A DNA stretch of 64,000 bases from a bacterium. GTDB taxonomy: Bacteria > Actinomycetota > Acidimicrobiia > Spongiisociales > ZC4RG35. A program made the translations under genes and the position numbers. The stretch's first letter is position 1. Every line of letters begins with the position of its first letter. The notes beneath the pieces are model-generated. The model made no database searches, was not told the origin of the DNA, and worked only from the letters and a program-made list of their open reading frames with translations. Location: NCBI GenBank assembly GCA_028823995.1, contig JAPPFD010000018.1, positions 35,084 to 99,083 on the forward strand, given 5' to 3'. Shown piece after piece: positions 16,601 to 24,159 of the stretch.

Positions 16601-16828
16601 GAGCCGGGTGTCGTCGGTGAGGGTCAACTCTCCGCCGGTGATGGGCCGGATGCCCAGGCTGTTGGCCAGGCGGGCGAACTCCAGGGCGCCGCACAGGTTG
16701 GTGTCGGTGAGGGCCATGGCCGGATACTCGTACTCGGCGGCCCGGGCCAGCAGTTCGTGGACGTGTGACGCTCCTGTCCCGAAGGAATAGAAGCTCTTTG
16801 CGTGAAGCTCCACGTAGCCCGGAGCCAT
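13682..16828 (-). CDS. dnaE2: Error-prone DNA polymerase III alpha-like subunit DnaE2
   Basis: C-family DNA polymerase of 1048 residues that carries out translesion synthesis and mutagenesis after DNA damage. An N-terminal PHP domain begins YVELHAKSFYSFGTGASHVH, where several metal ligands differ from proofreading PHP domains. The catalytic palm has PDIDLDFPRHLRD and the C terminus an OB-fold (VFVTIEDETGDVQVIIWP). The length suits DnaE2 rather than replicative DnaE1 (about 1170). The start at 16828 has GGGAGGGTGGGAG upstream; a longer open frame to 17008 overlaps imuB and is not used. It follows imuB by 17 bases and shares its LexA-controlled promoter. Confidence 0.95.
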   Translation of the reverse strand: MAPGYVELHAKSFYSFGTGASHVHELLARAAEYEYPAMALTDTNLCGALEFARLANSLGIRPITGGELTLTDDTRLVLLAGTRQGYANLSRLFTLANGADRQNPRLDPVHLPAHSEGLVLLAGGRDSRLSRLALSGRLSEARELLGGYRDWFGPDRVYVEVQQNFLEGDTRRNRELESLAHTEGAPVVATNDVHYHAPERYRLQNALVAAKHNITMDQALRYIRPNHHLTLKSPEQMERLFGHLPEALSNTLKIAEQCSFDLSTDLGYRLPEPEVPEGHTPDSYLRELCRQAALRRYGFLSPPVRERLAEEFRLIEMHGLSGFLLLYRQIVLIAQQIMEEEGLARPGTPLEEQPPGRGRGSSVALLVGYLIGISHVDPLRWNLTLDRFISDDTTLLPDIDLDFPRHLRDKLIERIHRHFGPEYAVLTGAVSTYTVKGIIQDLGKAFGLPSRELNLLSKQIHSHHAADLRAEMLELSAFRDRVDAYGWKNLIEISPQLMGAPKGLSQHPGGMILSSTPIPEMVPVREGAIEGRYIMDWDKDNVADANFAKIDLLSLPALDQLHEALDLIEERTGERPDLSRIDPEDPEVYGMITQGRSKGVFLLQSPAQLKMGRRLRPENLLDLAYQVALIRPGVGVQGSAVSQFLERYRHGASWDYDHPLERGALERGYGVIVWQEQVVQLIMDVAGMTAAQADEIRRSFARSNNQHLIAMHWKDFLQGARRRGVPERTARKIFSKINGHYMFPESHSHAFAVTAYQVAWLKRYHPLEFFTTLINNQPMGFYPLETLKQDANTFGVPFLNPCVNRSGVKCVPEEGAVRLGLGIVKDVGDRSAETIVSERRRNGPYGGAGDLIRRTGLAPQAVVSLVMAGALDDLSPNRRTAIWDAGLSVRPSRNGQTVLDTSRGNRKPDLADFTDYERMASHYQVLGIHPGGHLMEYLRGTLDEEVLTTAEVEDRAEAEEVLVAGWPIARQHPRGIGGTVFVTIEDETGDVQVIIWPDVFAQYKKQLRSQVILVRGVISRWDGTTSVIVSALEAVDVPVSMPAAHDWH

Positions 16829-16845
16829 ACTCCCACCCTCCCCGG

Positions 16846-18291
16846 CTAGCCGCTCTGTCTGTACCAGGATTCCCCCCGCTGGTCGTAGAAGAGGGTGACC
16901 TCTCGCCCGTTCTCTCCTCCCAGCCGGTAGTAGGTCCGGGTGATCGGTCGCGGCAGCCACCACAGGTCGAAGGTCCAGAGGTCGGCCACCCGACCCACGG
17001 TGCGCCACCGGTCACCCAGCAGCACGGCCGCCGGACGGCGACGGTCCCCTTCCCGGACGGAGACCCGGACGGGCGCCGCCACCGGTTTGATGGCGTAGTC
17101 GCCCGATCGGTCGACGGGCACCTGGACCGACCGCATCTCCGGCGCCGGATGCCAGGGTGCCACCTCCACCACCCGGTGCAGGATGTGGTCTCCTAGCGTC
17201 CGGGACCGGAGCTTTCTCTCGGTGTCTCGGATCCGGCGCCATCTGACCTGCTTCGGGTCCGCCCAGAGTCCAAGTTGTGTTCCCGACGCTCCGCTGAGGT
17301 CGGTGAGGGTCAGCCGGATCTCCTTGATGGGGATGCGGGGAGGGTCCGTCTCCAGTTGGCGCCTGACGATCGGACAAGCCTTCTCCCATCCGGGGACGCC
17401 TCGCTTGAAACTGATCGCCTTCCTCCACGACGGAGCGCTCTCCGTCCGGCAGTCCAGGGTCACGCCGGCCGCCTGTCTCCCCAGCATCCGGCGCCGGGAG
17501 AAGGCCTTTTTGAGCAGGAGGTCCACCGTCACCAAGAAGAGTTCCAGTGAGGCCGAATGGTCGGGTAGGGAGGTGTGTTCGGTGATGGTCTCGGTGACTT
17601 GCAGGGGAACCAGGGGACGCTCGTCTATGCCGTTGCAGAGCGACCAGGCGGCCGATCCCTCCAGGCCGAACTGGTCGGCCAGCAATCCCTGGGGGAGCGC
17701 GGCCACTTCTCCCATGGTGTGAAGACCCAGAAGGTGCAGGTTGGCTCTGATCTCCGCCGAGACGGGAAGCAGGTCGACCGGATGGGGAGCGAGGAACCTC
17801 CCGGCGTCGGGGGGCACCCGGTTCACTCCCATCGCTTTCCCGGTCCGGGCCGCCACGAAGGCGGGGAATTTGGCGTTCCCCACTCCCACTGCGGGTTCCA
17901 GGTCGTGGGGAACGGCGCCCAGGAGCATGTAAACCAGGCGGTCCTCGCCGCCGTACAGGGCCGCCAGGCCATCGAGACGCGCATAGACCGTGCCGAGTTC
18001 CGGACCCTCCACGCGATGGCCGACCTCCATCAGGAACCCGAGCACGTCGTCGAACACCTGCCGGTAATAGGGCTCGTCGGCTTCCAGGACGACACAGTTC
18101 GCATGGTTGGAGATGGCCTGCTCCAGTGTCATCCCGGCTCTCGCCAGGAAGGCCTGGGAGGTGTGGTCCACGACCAGGGGGACCGTCCCGGTCCGGTCGA
18201 CGATCACCGCCGGCCGGCCTTCCAGACCCGCGTCGCGCCGCAACTCGGACTTGACTCTCAGATGAGAGATGAGCAGGCACGCAACCCGCAT
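16846..18291 (-). CDS. imuB: ImuB-type inactive Y-family polymerase homologue
   Basis: A 481-residue protein related to Y-family polymerases, acting with DnaE2 as an adaptor to the sliding clamp in damage-induced mutagenesis. The metal-binding acidic residues of active enzymes are missing: the first motif reads MRVACLLISHLRVKS instead of DMDAFFAS, and the SVDEA position reads YARLDGLAALYGGE. This is the known hallmark of ImuB. It starts with ATG after a strong AAGGAGGTGCG site. Upstream, 45 bases away, lies a perfect LexA palindrome. The usual third partner ImuA/ImuA-prime, a RecA-like protein, is not next to it, so it must be elsewhere or absent. Confidence 0.92.
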   Translation of the reverse strand: MRVACLLISHLRVKSELRRDAGLEGRPAVIVDRTGTVPLVVDHTSQAFLARAGMTLEQAISNHANCVVLEADEPYYRQVFDDVLGFLMEVGHRVEGPELGTVYARLDGLAALYGGEDRLVYMLLGAVPHDLEPAVGVGNAKFPAFVAARTGKAMGVNRVPPDAGRFLAPHPVDLLPVSAEIRANLHLLGLHTMGEVAALPQGLLADQFGLEGSAAWSLCNGIDERPLVPLQVTETITEHTSLPDHSASLELFLVTVDLLLKKAFSRRRMLGRQAAGVTLDCRTESAPSWRKAISFKRGVPGWEKACPIVRRQLETDPPRIPIKEIRLTLTDLSGASGTQLGLWADPKQVRWRRIRDTERKLRSRTLGDHILHRVVEVAPWHPAPEMRSVQVPVDRSGDYAIKPVAAPVRVSVREGDRRRPAAVLLGDRWRTVGRVADLWTFDLWWLPRPITRTYYRLGGENGREVTLFYDQRGESWYRQSG

Positions 18292-18336
18292 CGCACCTCC
18301 TTTTCCAGACCGGGTTCAGTTGGGAATCCGTATAGG

Positions 18337-18360
18337 GTAATCGAACATATGTTCGATTAC
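18337..18360. promoter_or_regulatory. LexA (SOS) box upstream of imuB-dnaE2
   Basis: The core TCGAAC-ATAT-GTTCGA at 18341-18356 matches the mycobacterial LexA operator exactly, and four more bases on each side extend the palindrome to 24 perfect positions (18337-18360). It lies 45 bases before the imuB start, with a TATACG -10-like element between. On the other side, a plus-strand TTACAA / TAAAAT pair with 17-base spacing begins at its edge, so the divergent FhuF-like gene may also respond. Confidence 0.93.
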
Positions 18361-18436
18361 AAGTAAAAGAGGGGGAGATTAAAATCTGGTTTCTTCGGAA
18401 TCCGGGACGACCGCAACAGAACCGAAGGGAGTACGA

Positions 18437-19195
18437 GTGAGAGATCGAGGCTGCGACGTCGTCGAGAAGTTGCTGGCCACCGTCGACTATCTACGCATCA
18501 CGGTCGGCACGGCGGATGACAGCCGGAGATGGCTGGCATGCGACAGTCTGATCGCCGATCCTCAGCATCTGTTCTCGGTCGTGCGGCCGACCGCCGGGGA
18601 GTGGGGTAGCGACGACATGGTGGCGATGTCGCTCTTCGTTCAGGGATACGCCTTCCGGATCGCCACCGCGGCTATCGGGTCATTCGTCCTGTCAGGCGAT
18701 GTGCTCTCGGTCCGACCGCAGTCCACTGCCATCGGAATGGAGCAGCACCGTCTCAACGCTGTCCGGCTGGATAGCGCCGAGTTGGTAGCAGCCGAAGGTG
18801 ACTTTGCCGTGCTGCATCGCGTCTTGATCGATGAGCACCTGGCGCGGTTTGTTGAAGCTGTGCACCGGTCCATGCGCATAGGCGAGCCGTTGTTGTGGGC
18901 CAATGTCGGTTCATCGTGCGCTGCGAGCTTCGGCGCGTTCGTCGGGCCGTTCGCCTACGACGCTGCGCTAATCCGCGACCTGGTGGAGGGCTTTTTCGCC
19001 ACAGCACGCGGCGAGTTGCGGCGGTCGGGTCGTGTGGTCCGGATCGGGCGAGGTCTGCGGTGGGAGTGGGAGCGCAACGCCTGCTGTCTCTATTACCAGA
19101 CCGAGGTCAGCAACGGCGCCAAGTGTGACGACTGCTCGTTATGGACGCCGGCCGAGCGGTCCGCCCGCTATACCGAGATGCTTGAGGGCATCTGA
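18437..19195 (+). CDS. FhuF-like ferric-siderophore reductase family protein
   Basis: A 252-residue protein with the architecture of FhuF-type iron reductases, cytoplasmic proteins that release iron from siderophores using a C-terminal 2Fe-2S cluster. The C-terminal cysteines are present as NACCLYY...CDDC, but the spacing is CC-x12-C-x2-C instead of the CC-x10-C-x2-C I know for FhuF, a two-residue insertion. The N-terminal two thirds are weakly conserved. GTG at 18437 follows GAAGGGAG. No siderophore gene is nearby. It is divergent from the SOS-regulated imuB-dnaE2, and a putative promoter (TTACAA, 17 bases, TAAAAT at 18380-18385) abuts the LexA box. Confidence 0.72.
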   Translation: MRDRGCDVVEKLLATVDYLRITVGTADDSRRWLACDSLIADPQHLFSVVRPTAGEWGSDDMVAMSLFVQGYAFRIATAAIGSFVLSGDVLSVRPQSTAIGMEQHRLNAVRLDSAELVAAEGDFAVLHRVLIDEHLARFVEAVHRSMRIGEPLLWANVGSSCAASFGAFVGPFAYDAALIRDLVEGFFATARGELRRSGRVVRIGRGLRWEWERNACCLYYQTEVSNGAKCDDCSLWTPAERSARYTEMLEGI

Positions 19196-19261
19196 TCCCA
19201 CGCGTGCACCCGTAGGCGATGGCGAGTCGTACCGTCCGCCAGTACGCCGCTCTAAGAGCAC

Positions 19262-19348
19262 TCCTCCCAGTCAATGTAAAAACGTTGGATAAGTAGAATA
19301 AAAAATATAGAATAGTTTAATGTATATTTGCTGAATAATCAGAGGAAA
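19262..19348. other. AT-rich segment ahead of the DUF4143 gene
   Basis: Within an otherwise GC-rich window, this stretch is mostly A and T (for instance AATAAAAAATATAGAATAG near 19298-19316). It holds plausible -10 elements but no gene. It marks a composition break consistent with acquisition of the following gene from a lower-GC source. Confidence 0.55.
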
Positions 19349-20620
19349 ATGGTACTGTTCGAACGCCACCTGCGTTCAAATCTCAACGAGGCCCTCGACG
19401 CTTTTCGGGTGGCCGTGCTGCATGGTGCCCGCCAATGTGGAAAGACGACACTGGCGCGACTCGTTACGGAAGAACGGAAGGGCGCCTACGCCACACTGGA
19501 CGACGACGCCACCCGGGAGGCGGCTCTCAGCGACCCGATCACCTTCCTTGCCGAGCAACCCAAGCCGCTCACGGTGGATGAGGTGCAACTTGGTGGCGAC
19601 CGGCTGATAAGGGCTGTGAAACAACTGGTGGACGTCGACCCCGCGCCGGGTCGTTTTCTCCTGACCGGTTCGACCAATTTCCTGACCGTTCCCACCATCA
19701 GCGAATCTCTGGCGGGGCGGGTGCGTATCCTGCGGCTGTGGCCGCTGTCGCAGGCCGAACTCGCCGGTCGGCCACCGGTGGCCATCGACCGGTGGTTCGA
19801 ACAGCCGGCGAGGATCGGCCCGGGCGAGCATACGGAGCGCCGGGATTATCTGGAAAGGGTTTGTCGGGGCGGCTATCCCGAGGTCGTCGGTCTCGCCTCT
19901 CGTCTCCGCGATGACTGGTTCGACAGCTACCTGGAGACAGTTTTCCGCCGTGACTTGTTCGAACTCACTGACATACGCCGGAAGGCGGCCATTCCCCGAC
20001 TGTTGAGATGGGCGGCCACCGCCACCGCGACCGAACTCAACGTCACCTCAGTCGCCAGGGATCTCGGTATCGACCGCAGCACCGTTGTTTCCTATCTGGA
20101 GTGGCTCCAAACCGTCTTTCTCGTCCACGTTTTGCCGCAGTGGTCACGCAATTTCATGTCAAGAACCGTGCGACGTCCGAAACTGCACCTCACCGACACC
20201 GGGATCGCGGCCAGCCTCCTCGGTATCGGGCCGGCGATGCTCATACCGGCCACGGCAACAGCCACCGGCCCCCTGTTGGAGACCTTCGCCGTGAACGAGG
20301 TCGCCCGTCAACTCTCCCACTCGACCGACCGCGTAGGCATGTTCCATTACCGCGACTATCCGGGACGGGAGATCGATCTGGTGCTGGAGCGTCGCGACGG
20401 GGCGATAGTCGCCATTGAGATCAAAGCCACCAGTTCTCCCACCGGAGGCCAACTGAGCCACGTCCGTTGGCTTCGTGACAGGCTCGACAGCATCGCGCCG
20501 GGGACCTTCCGAGCCGGAATCCTCTTTCACACCGGCCCGCAGTCGTTAACCGTGGGCGACCGACTCCACCTCCGTCCCATCAGCATGCTCTGGTCCACCC
20601 GTACCGTCCCGCCTGGGTGA
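19349..20620 (+). CDS. ATP-binding protein with DUF4143 domain
   Basis: P-loop AAA-type ATPase of 423 residues with a C-terminal DUF4143 nuclease-like domain. It has Walker A HGARQCGKTTLAR near residue 28, Walker B KPLTVDEVQ and sensor LTGSTNF, then the DUF4143 segment LTDTGIAASLLG and RDYPGREIDLVLERRDGAIVAIEIKA, which carries the D-E-K arrangement of PD-(D/E)xK nucleases. Such genes are common solitary passengers of unknown role and are often horizontally spread. ATG at 19349 has AGAGGA upstream; TTG at 19328 is an alternative. The 80 bases before it are strikingly AT-rich for this genome. Confidence 0.88.
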   Translation: MVLFERHLRSNLNEALDAFRVAVLHGARQCGKTTLARLVTEERKGAYATLDDDATREAALSDPITFLAEQPKPLTVDEVQLGGDRLIRAVKQLVDVDPAPGRFLLTGSTNFLTVPTISESLAGRVRILRLWPLSQAELAGRPPVAIDRWFEQPARIGPGEHTERRDYLERVCRGGYPEVVGLASRLRDDWFDSYLETVFRRDLFELTDIRRKAAIPRLLRWAATATATELNVTSVARDLGIDRSTVVSYLEWLQTVFLVHVLPQWSRNFMSRTVRRPKLHLTDTGIAASLLGIGPAMLIPATATATGPLLETFAVNEVARQLSHSTDRVGMFHYRDYPGREIDLVLERRDGAIVAIEIKATSSPTGGQLSHVRWLRDRLDSIAPGTFRAGILFHTGPQSLTVGDRLHLRPISMLWSTRTVPPG

Positions 20621-20666
20621 AGATGCCCCGGGTTCAATTCCCCAAAGCGTCGGAAATGGGGGAGAG

Positions 20667-23210
20667 CTACTCGTACGCGATGGCGTCCAGGATCTTGATG
20701 CGGCTCGCCGAGCGTGCGGGGAGGATGGCGGCTATGACTCCTGCTACTCCGGCCAGGGCCACGTAGATGAGCAGTTGAGTCACCGGCAGGCTGAAGACTT
20801 CCAGGCCGTCGTCGGCCAGGGCGAGTCGCACCGCCCAGCCCAGGACGCCGCCCAGGATCACGCCGAGCACCGCACCGAACACCGCCACTATCACGGCCTC
20901 CCAGCGGACCATGCGGCGCACCTGGCGGCGGACCATTCCCACCGCTCGTAACAGCCCGATTTCCCGGATGCGCTCGGTGATGGAGAGCGCCAGGGTGTTG
21001 GTGATCCCCAGGATGGCGATGACGATGGCCAGCGTCAGGAGTCCGTTGAAGATCGTCACCAACTGGTTGATCTGGTTCTCGAAGTCGGCGACGAAGTCAC
21101 TCTTGCTCTGGACCTGCACCAGTGGATAGTCGGCCGCCAGATCCTGGACCTGTCCCTGGGCCTCCTCGAGCGCCACCCCTTCTGCCACTGCCACGAATAC
21201 CACGGCGGGTGCGGTCACGTCGTAGTACTGCAGGTATCGCTCCTCGGAGATGAGGATCCCTCCGAATGCCTCCGAAGCCAGGGTTCCGGTGATCTCGAGC
21301 TCGGTGCTCTCTCCCGAGGGGAACTCCAGGTTGAGGGTGTCGCCCACGGTCCAGCCCCACTCTTCCATCTGATTGGTCTCCACGATCATTCCCTCCACCA
21401 CCGCCTCGATGCCGGGTTCGGCGCCGGTGGCCCACACCTGCTCCACGGTGGCCGGATCGATGGCCGCGATGTTGGTTGTAACCTCCACCGACTCGTCGGC
21501 AGTGGTGATCCGTACGAAACCTATCCGTATAGGCGAGACGGCGGCCAGGTCGTCCAGTTGGGAGATCTCACCCACGAAGTCGTCGCTCACCCCGGTGTTG
21601 AAGTTGACAGAGGTGATGGTCAGGTCGGCGGCGAAACTCTCCAGGAGAGACTGTTTCACCGAGTCCCGGATGGAACTGGACAGCACCGCCACGAAAGACA
21701 CCAGGGCGATTCCGATCATCAGCGCCGAAGCGGTGGCGGCGGTGCGGCGAGGCTGGCGGCGGGTGTTCTCCTTGGCCAGTAGACCCGGCACGCCGAACAG
21801 ACGGGGGAGCGGCCAGCCCAGGAACGACCCGGCGGGGCGGGCCACCAAAGGGGCCAGGATGGCCACCCCCAGGAACAGGAGGAGAGCGCCGGCGCCCACC
21901 CAGGTGATCCCCAACCAGACCAGCCCGACCACCAGGCCGGCTATGCCCAGGCACGTGACCGAGATTCCGATTATCGCCCGCCTGCGAAGGGAGGCCCGTT
22001 TGGTGTGGCCGGCGCCAACTCGCAGAGCGGCCACCGGGGGCACTGACGATGCCTGGATGGCGGGCAGCAGGGCGGAGGCAATGGTGATCACCACTCCCAC
22101 CACCATCCCCAGGACGATGGTGCGGGTCTCCACCACCAGATCGCCGCGGGGGAAGGAGAAGCCAAACAGGTCCAGCGCCTCCCTCATACCGTATGCGAGG
22201 AGGATCCCGGTGCCCACTCCCAACGCGGAGGCCACCAACCCCACCAGGGCGGCCTCGGTGGTCACCATCCTGATCACCTGCCGGGAGGTGGCTCCGATGG
22301 CCCGGAGCAGCGCCAGTTCCCGGAGCCGCTGCGCCACGATGATGCGGAAGGTGTTCTGGATGATGAAGGCGCCCACCAGGATGGCCACCGCCGCGAACAC
22401 CAGGAGGGCGGTGTTGAAGAACCCCAGGCCGGTCTCCAGTTCTTCGACCACCGACTGTTCCAGTTGTTCACCTGTGGCGGCGGTCAGGCCCTCGGGCAGC
22501 ACGGCTTGGACTCTCTCCAACAACACCTCGGGGGTGACGCCCTCCTCTGCCCGGAGAACGATGGCGGTGAGATGTCCCTCCAGTCCCAGCAGGCGTTGGG
22601 TCTCACGGTGTTCGAAGAAGAGCAGGGAACTGGTCCCGAAGTCGGTCTGGCTCACCGATGAGGCCAGGCCTACCACCCGGAAGCGCCCCTTCCCGTTCTC
22701 GAAGGCGACGTCCACTTCCTGGCCGACCGAAATGCCGTGTCTAGAGGCGGTAGAGGTGTCCACCGCCACCTCCCCCGGGCCGGTGGGCGGTCGGCCATCG
22801 GCTTCCAGGATGGAGAACCGGTTGACCGTGGGGTCGTCAACCCACGAGAAGGCGAACTTCGGGGGTCCTGTGACTCCCAGGAGATTGCCCTCTGCGTCGA
22901 GCAGTTGACCGAATCCGCTCACCGACGGCACCGCCGTCTCCACGCCGGGGACCGCAGCGACCTGGTCCAGCAGTTCCTCGTCGAAGGAGGGGAAGGTCTC
23001 CCCCTGCTGGCCGAACTCGAGCACTTCGGCCTCCACCTGCACATCCACACCGGCAAAGGCGTCTCCGAAGAGTTTGTCGAAGCCGTCCTGGATGGTGTCG
23101 GTGAACACGTAGCTCCCCACCACGAACGCCACGCCCAGCACGATCGAGAGAGCGGTGAGGGTGAGCCGCAGCTTGTGGGCCCACATCCCTTTTACAGCGG
23201 TTCGGAGCAT
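20667..23210 (-). CDS. ABC transporter permease, MacB/FtsX family
   Basis: An 847-residue permease with two FtsX-type four-helix units, as in large actinobacterial MacB-like exporters. An N-terminal membrane helix (residues about 15-37) is followed by an extracytoplasmic domain to about 255, then the first FtsX core (IIVAQRLRELALLRAIGAT), further membrane segments around 390-480, a second outer domain and the C-terminal FtsX core (LSITERIREIGLLRAVGMVR). The gene starts immediately after the ATPase stop (TAGATG), so the two subunits are coupled. The role may be export of a peptide, lipid or drug, or signalling at the cell wall; the substrate cannot be read from sequence. Confidence 0.92.
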   Translation of the reverse strand: MLRTAVKGMWAHKLRLTLTALSIVLGVAFVVGSYVFTDTIQDGFDKLFGDAFAGVDVQVEAEVLEFGQQGETFPSFDEELLDQVAAVPGVETAVPSVSGFGQLLDAEGNLLGVTGPPKFAFSWVDDPTVNRFSILEADGRPPTGPGEVAVDTSTASRHGISVGQEVDVAFENGKGRFRVVGLASSVSQTDFGTSSLLFFEHRETQRLLGLEGHLTAIVLRAEEGVTPEVLLERVQAVLPEGLTAATGEQLEQSVVEELETGLGFFNTALLVFAAVAILVGAFIIQNTFRIIVAQRLRELALLRAIGATSRQVIRMVTTEAALVGLVASALGVGTGILLAYGMREALDLFGFSFPRGDLVVETRTIVLGMVVGVVITIASALLPAIQASSVPPVAALRVGAGHTKRASLRRRAIIGISVTCLGIAGLVVGLVWLGITWVGAGALLLFLGVAILAPLVARPAGSFLGWPLPRLFGVPGLLAKENTRRQPRRTAATASALMIGIALVSFVAVLSSSIRDSVKQSLLESFAADLTITSVNFNTGVSDDFVGEISQLDDLAAVSPIRIGFVRITTADESVEVTTNIAAIDPATVEQVWATGAEPGIEAVVEGMIVETNQMEEWGWTVGDTLNLEFPSGESTELEITGTLASEAFGGILISEERYLQYYDVTAPAVVFVAVAEGVALEEAQGQVQDLAADYPLVQVQSKSDFVADFENQINQLVTIFNGLLTLAIVIAILGITNTLALSITERIREIGLLRAVGMVRRQVRRMVRWEAVIVAVFGAVLGVILGGVLGWAVRLALADDGLEVFSLPVTQLLIYVALAGVAGVIAAILPARSASRIKILDAIAYE

Positions 23211-23966
23211 CTACTCGCCCAGGGACTTCAGGTGGTCGAAGATGGCGTCAGCGCTGGGGTCGGCGATCCGGCTGGTGATACGGCCGTCGTCCAGGAACAC
23301 CACCTCGTCGGCGAAGGCAGCCACCAGCGGGTCGTGGGTGACCATCACCACGGTCTGGTCGATCTCGTCCACGGCGCTCCTGATGAACCCGAGGAGTTCG
23401 TCGGAGGCCCGCGAGTCGAGGTTGCCGGTCGGCTCATCGGCACAGACGATGATGGGACGCGACATCAAGGCCCGGGCCACCGCCACCCGCTGCTGCTGGC
23501 CGCCGGAGAGTTGGCTGGGACGATGGTTGAGGCGGTCGCCCAGTCCCAGTGTCTCCACTATCTGGCGGAACCACTCACGCTCTACGTCCTCCCGAGCGAT
23601 GGAGAGAGGCAACAGGATGTTTTCTTCGGCGTTGAGGGTGGGGATCAGGTTGAAGGTCTGGAAGACGAATCCCACCTTCTCTCTCCGCAGGAGGGTGAGC
23701 GCCCGGTCCTTGAGGGTGGAGAGAGCCGTGCCGTCGATGAACACTTCCCCTTCTTCGAGGGTGTCGAGGCCGGCCAGGGTGTGGAGCAGGGTGGACTTAC
23801 CCGATCCGGAGGGTCCCATGATGGCCGTGAAACGGCCCCGCTCGATGCTGAGGGAGACCCCCCTGAGGGCGCGGACCGCGGTCTCACCCTCCCCGTAGAT
23901 CTTGACGCCGTCCACCATCCGGACCGCCGGGTGATCGGATGGAGAGGTGGAGTTAGATGATGACAT
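23211..23966 (-). CDS. ABC transporter ATP-binding protein, MacB/LolD type
   Basis: ATPase of 251 residues that powers the permease encoded directly downstream. It has Walker A GPSGSGKST, the Q-loop FVFQTFNLIPTL characteristic of the LolD/MacB group, the signature LSGGQQQRVAVARAL, Walker B IIVCADEPTGNLDSRAS and the H-loop VTHD. The chosen start at 23966 gives MSSSNSTSPSDHP. The frame is open to an ATG at 24032 but the extra residues are not typical. Upstream are a TTGACA element and two 16-base operator-like repeats, so this pair of genes is probably under specific repression or activation. Confidence 0.93.
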   Translation of the reverse strand: MSSSNSTSPSDHPAVRMVDGVKIYGEGETAVRALRGVSLSIERGRFTAIMGPSGSGKSTLLHTLAGLDTLEEGEVFIDGTALSTLKDRALTLLRREKVGFVFQTFNLIPTLNAEENILLPLSIAREDVEREWFRQIVETLGLGDRLNHRPSQLSGGQQQRVAVARALMSRPIIVCADEPTGNLDSRASDELLGFIRSAVDEIDQTVVMVTHDPLVAAFADEVVFLDDGRITSRIADPSADAIFDHLKSLGE

Positions 23967-24080
23967 GTTCAGGATTCTTGCCGGATCCGGTCGGTTTCGG
24001 TAATCGGCCACGACCCTTATCTGGCCGTTCAAGCGTGGCTGCGTTGCTCATGCCCTAACCATGGGGCCGCCCCGGTGCCC

Positions 24081-24123
24081 TGTCAATGGGGTATAACCCT
24101 GGTTTCCATGGGGTATCACCCTG
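24081..24123 (-). promoter_or_regulatory. Promoter and tandem operators of the ABC exporter operon
   Basis: The 16-base unit ATGGGGTAT-A/C-ACCCTG occurs at 24086-24101 and again at 24108-24123, differing in one base. The repeat period of 22 bases places both on one face of the helix. Each unit has a near-palindromic GGGGTATNACCC core. On the minus strand, TTGACA (24086-24081), a perfect -35, overlaps the end of the unit nearest the ABC genes. This arrangement is typical for a dedicated regulator binding two sites at the promoter. Confidence 0.65.
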
Positions 24124-24159
24124 ATTGACCCCCGAAGGAGGGTCGGAAGGGGCGGGCAC

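Noticed and set aside
14745..17015. 756-codon minus-strand frame overlapping dnaE2 in another frame
   Set aside because: Arg/Pro/Gly-rich translation without motifs; shadow of dnaE2.
20626..20650. tRNA 3'-end or att-site remnant: GGGTTCAATTCCC resembles a T-arm
   Set aside because: Only three stem pairs flank the loop-like TTCAATT, the next pair is mismatched, and no acceptor, D or anticodon arm is found nearby. Chance similarity is likely, though it lies next to the possibly acquired DUF4143 gene.
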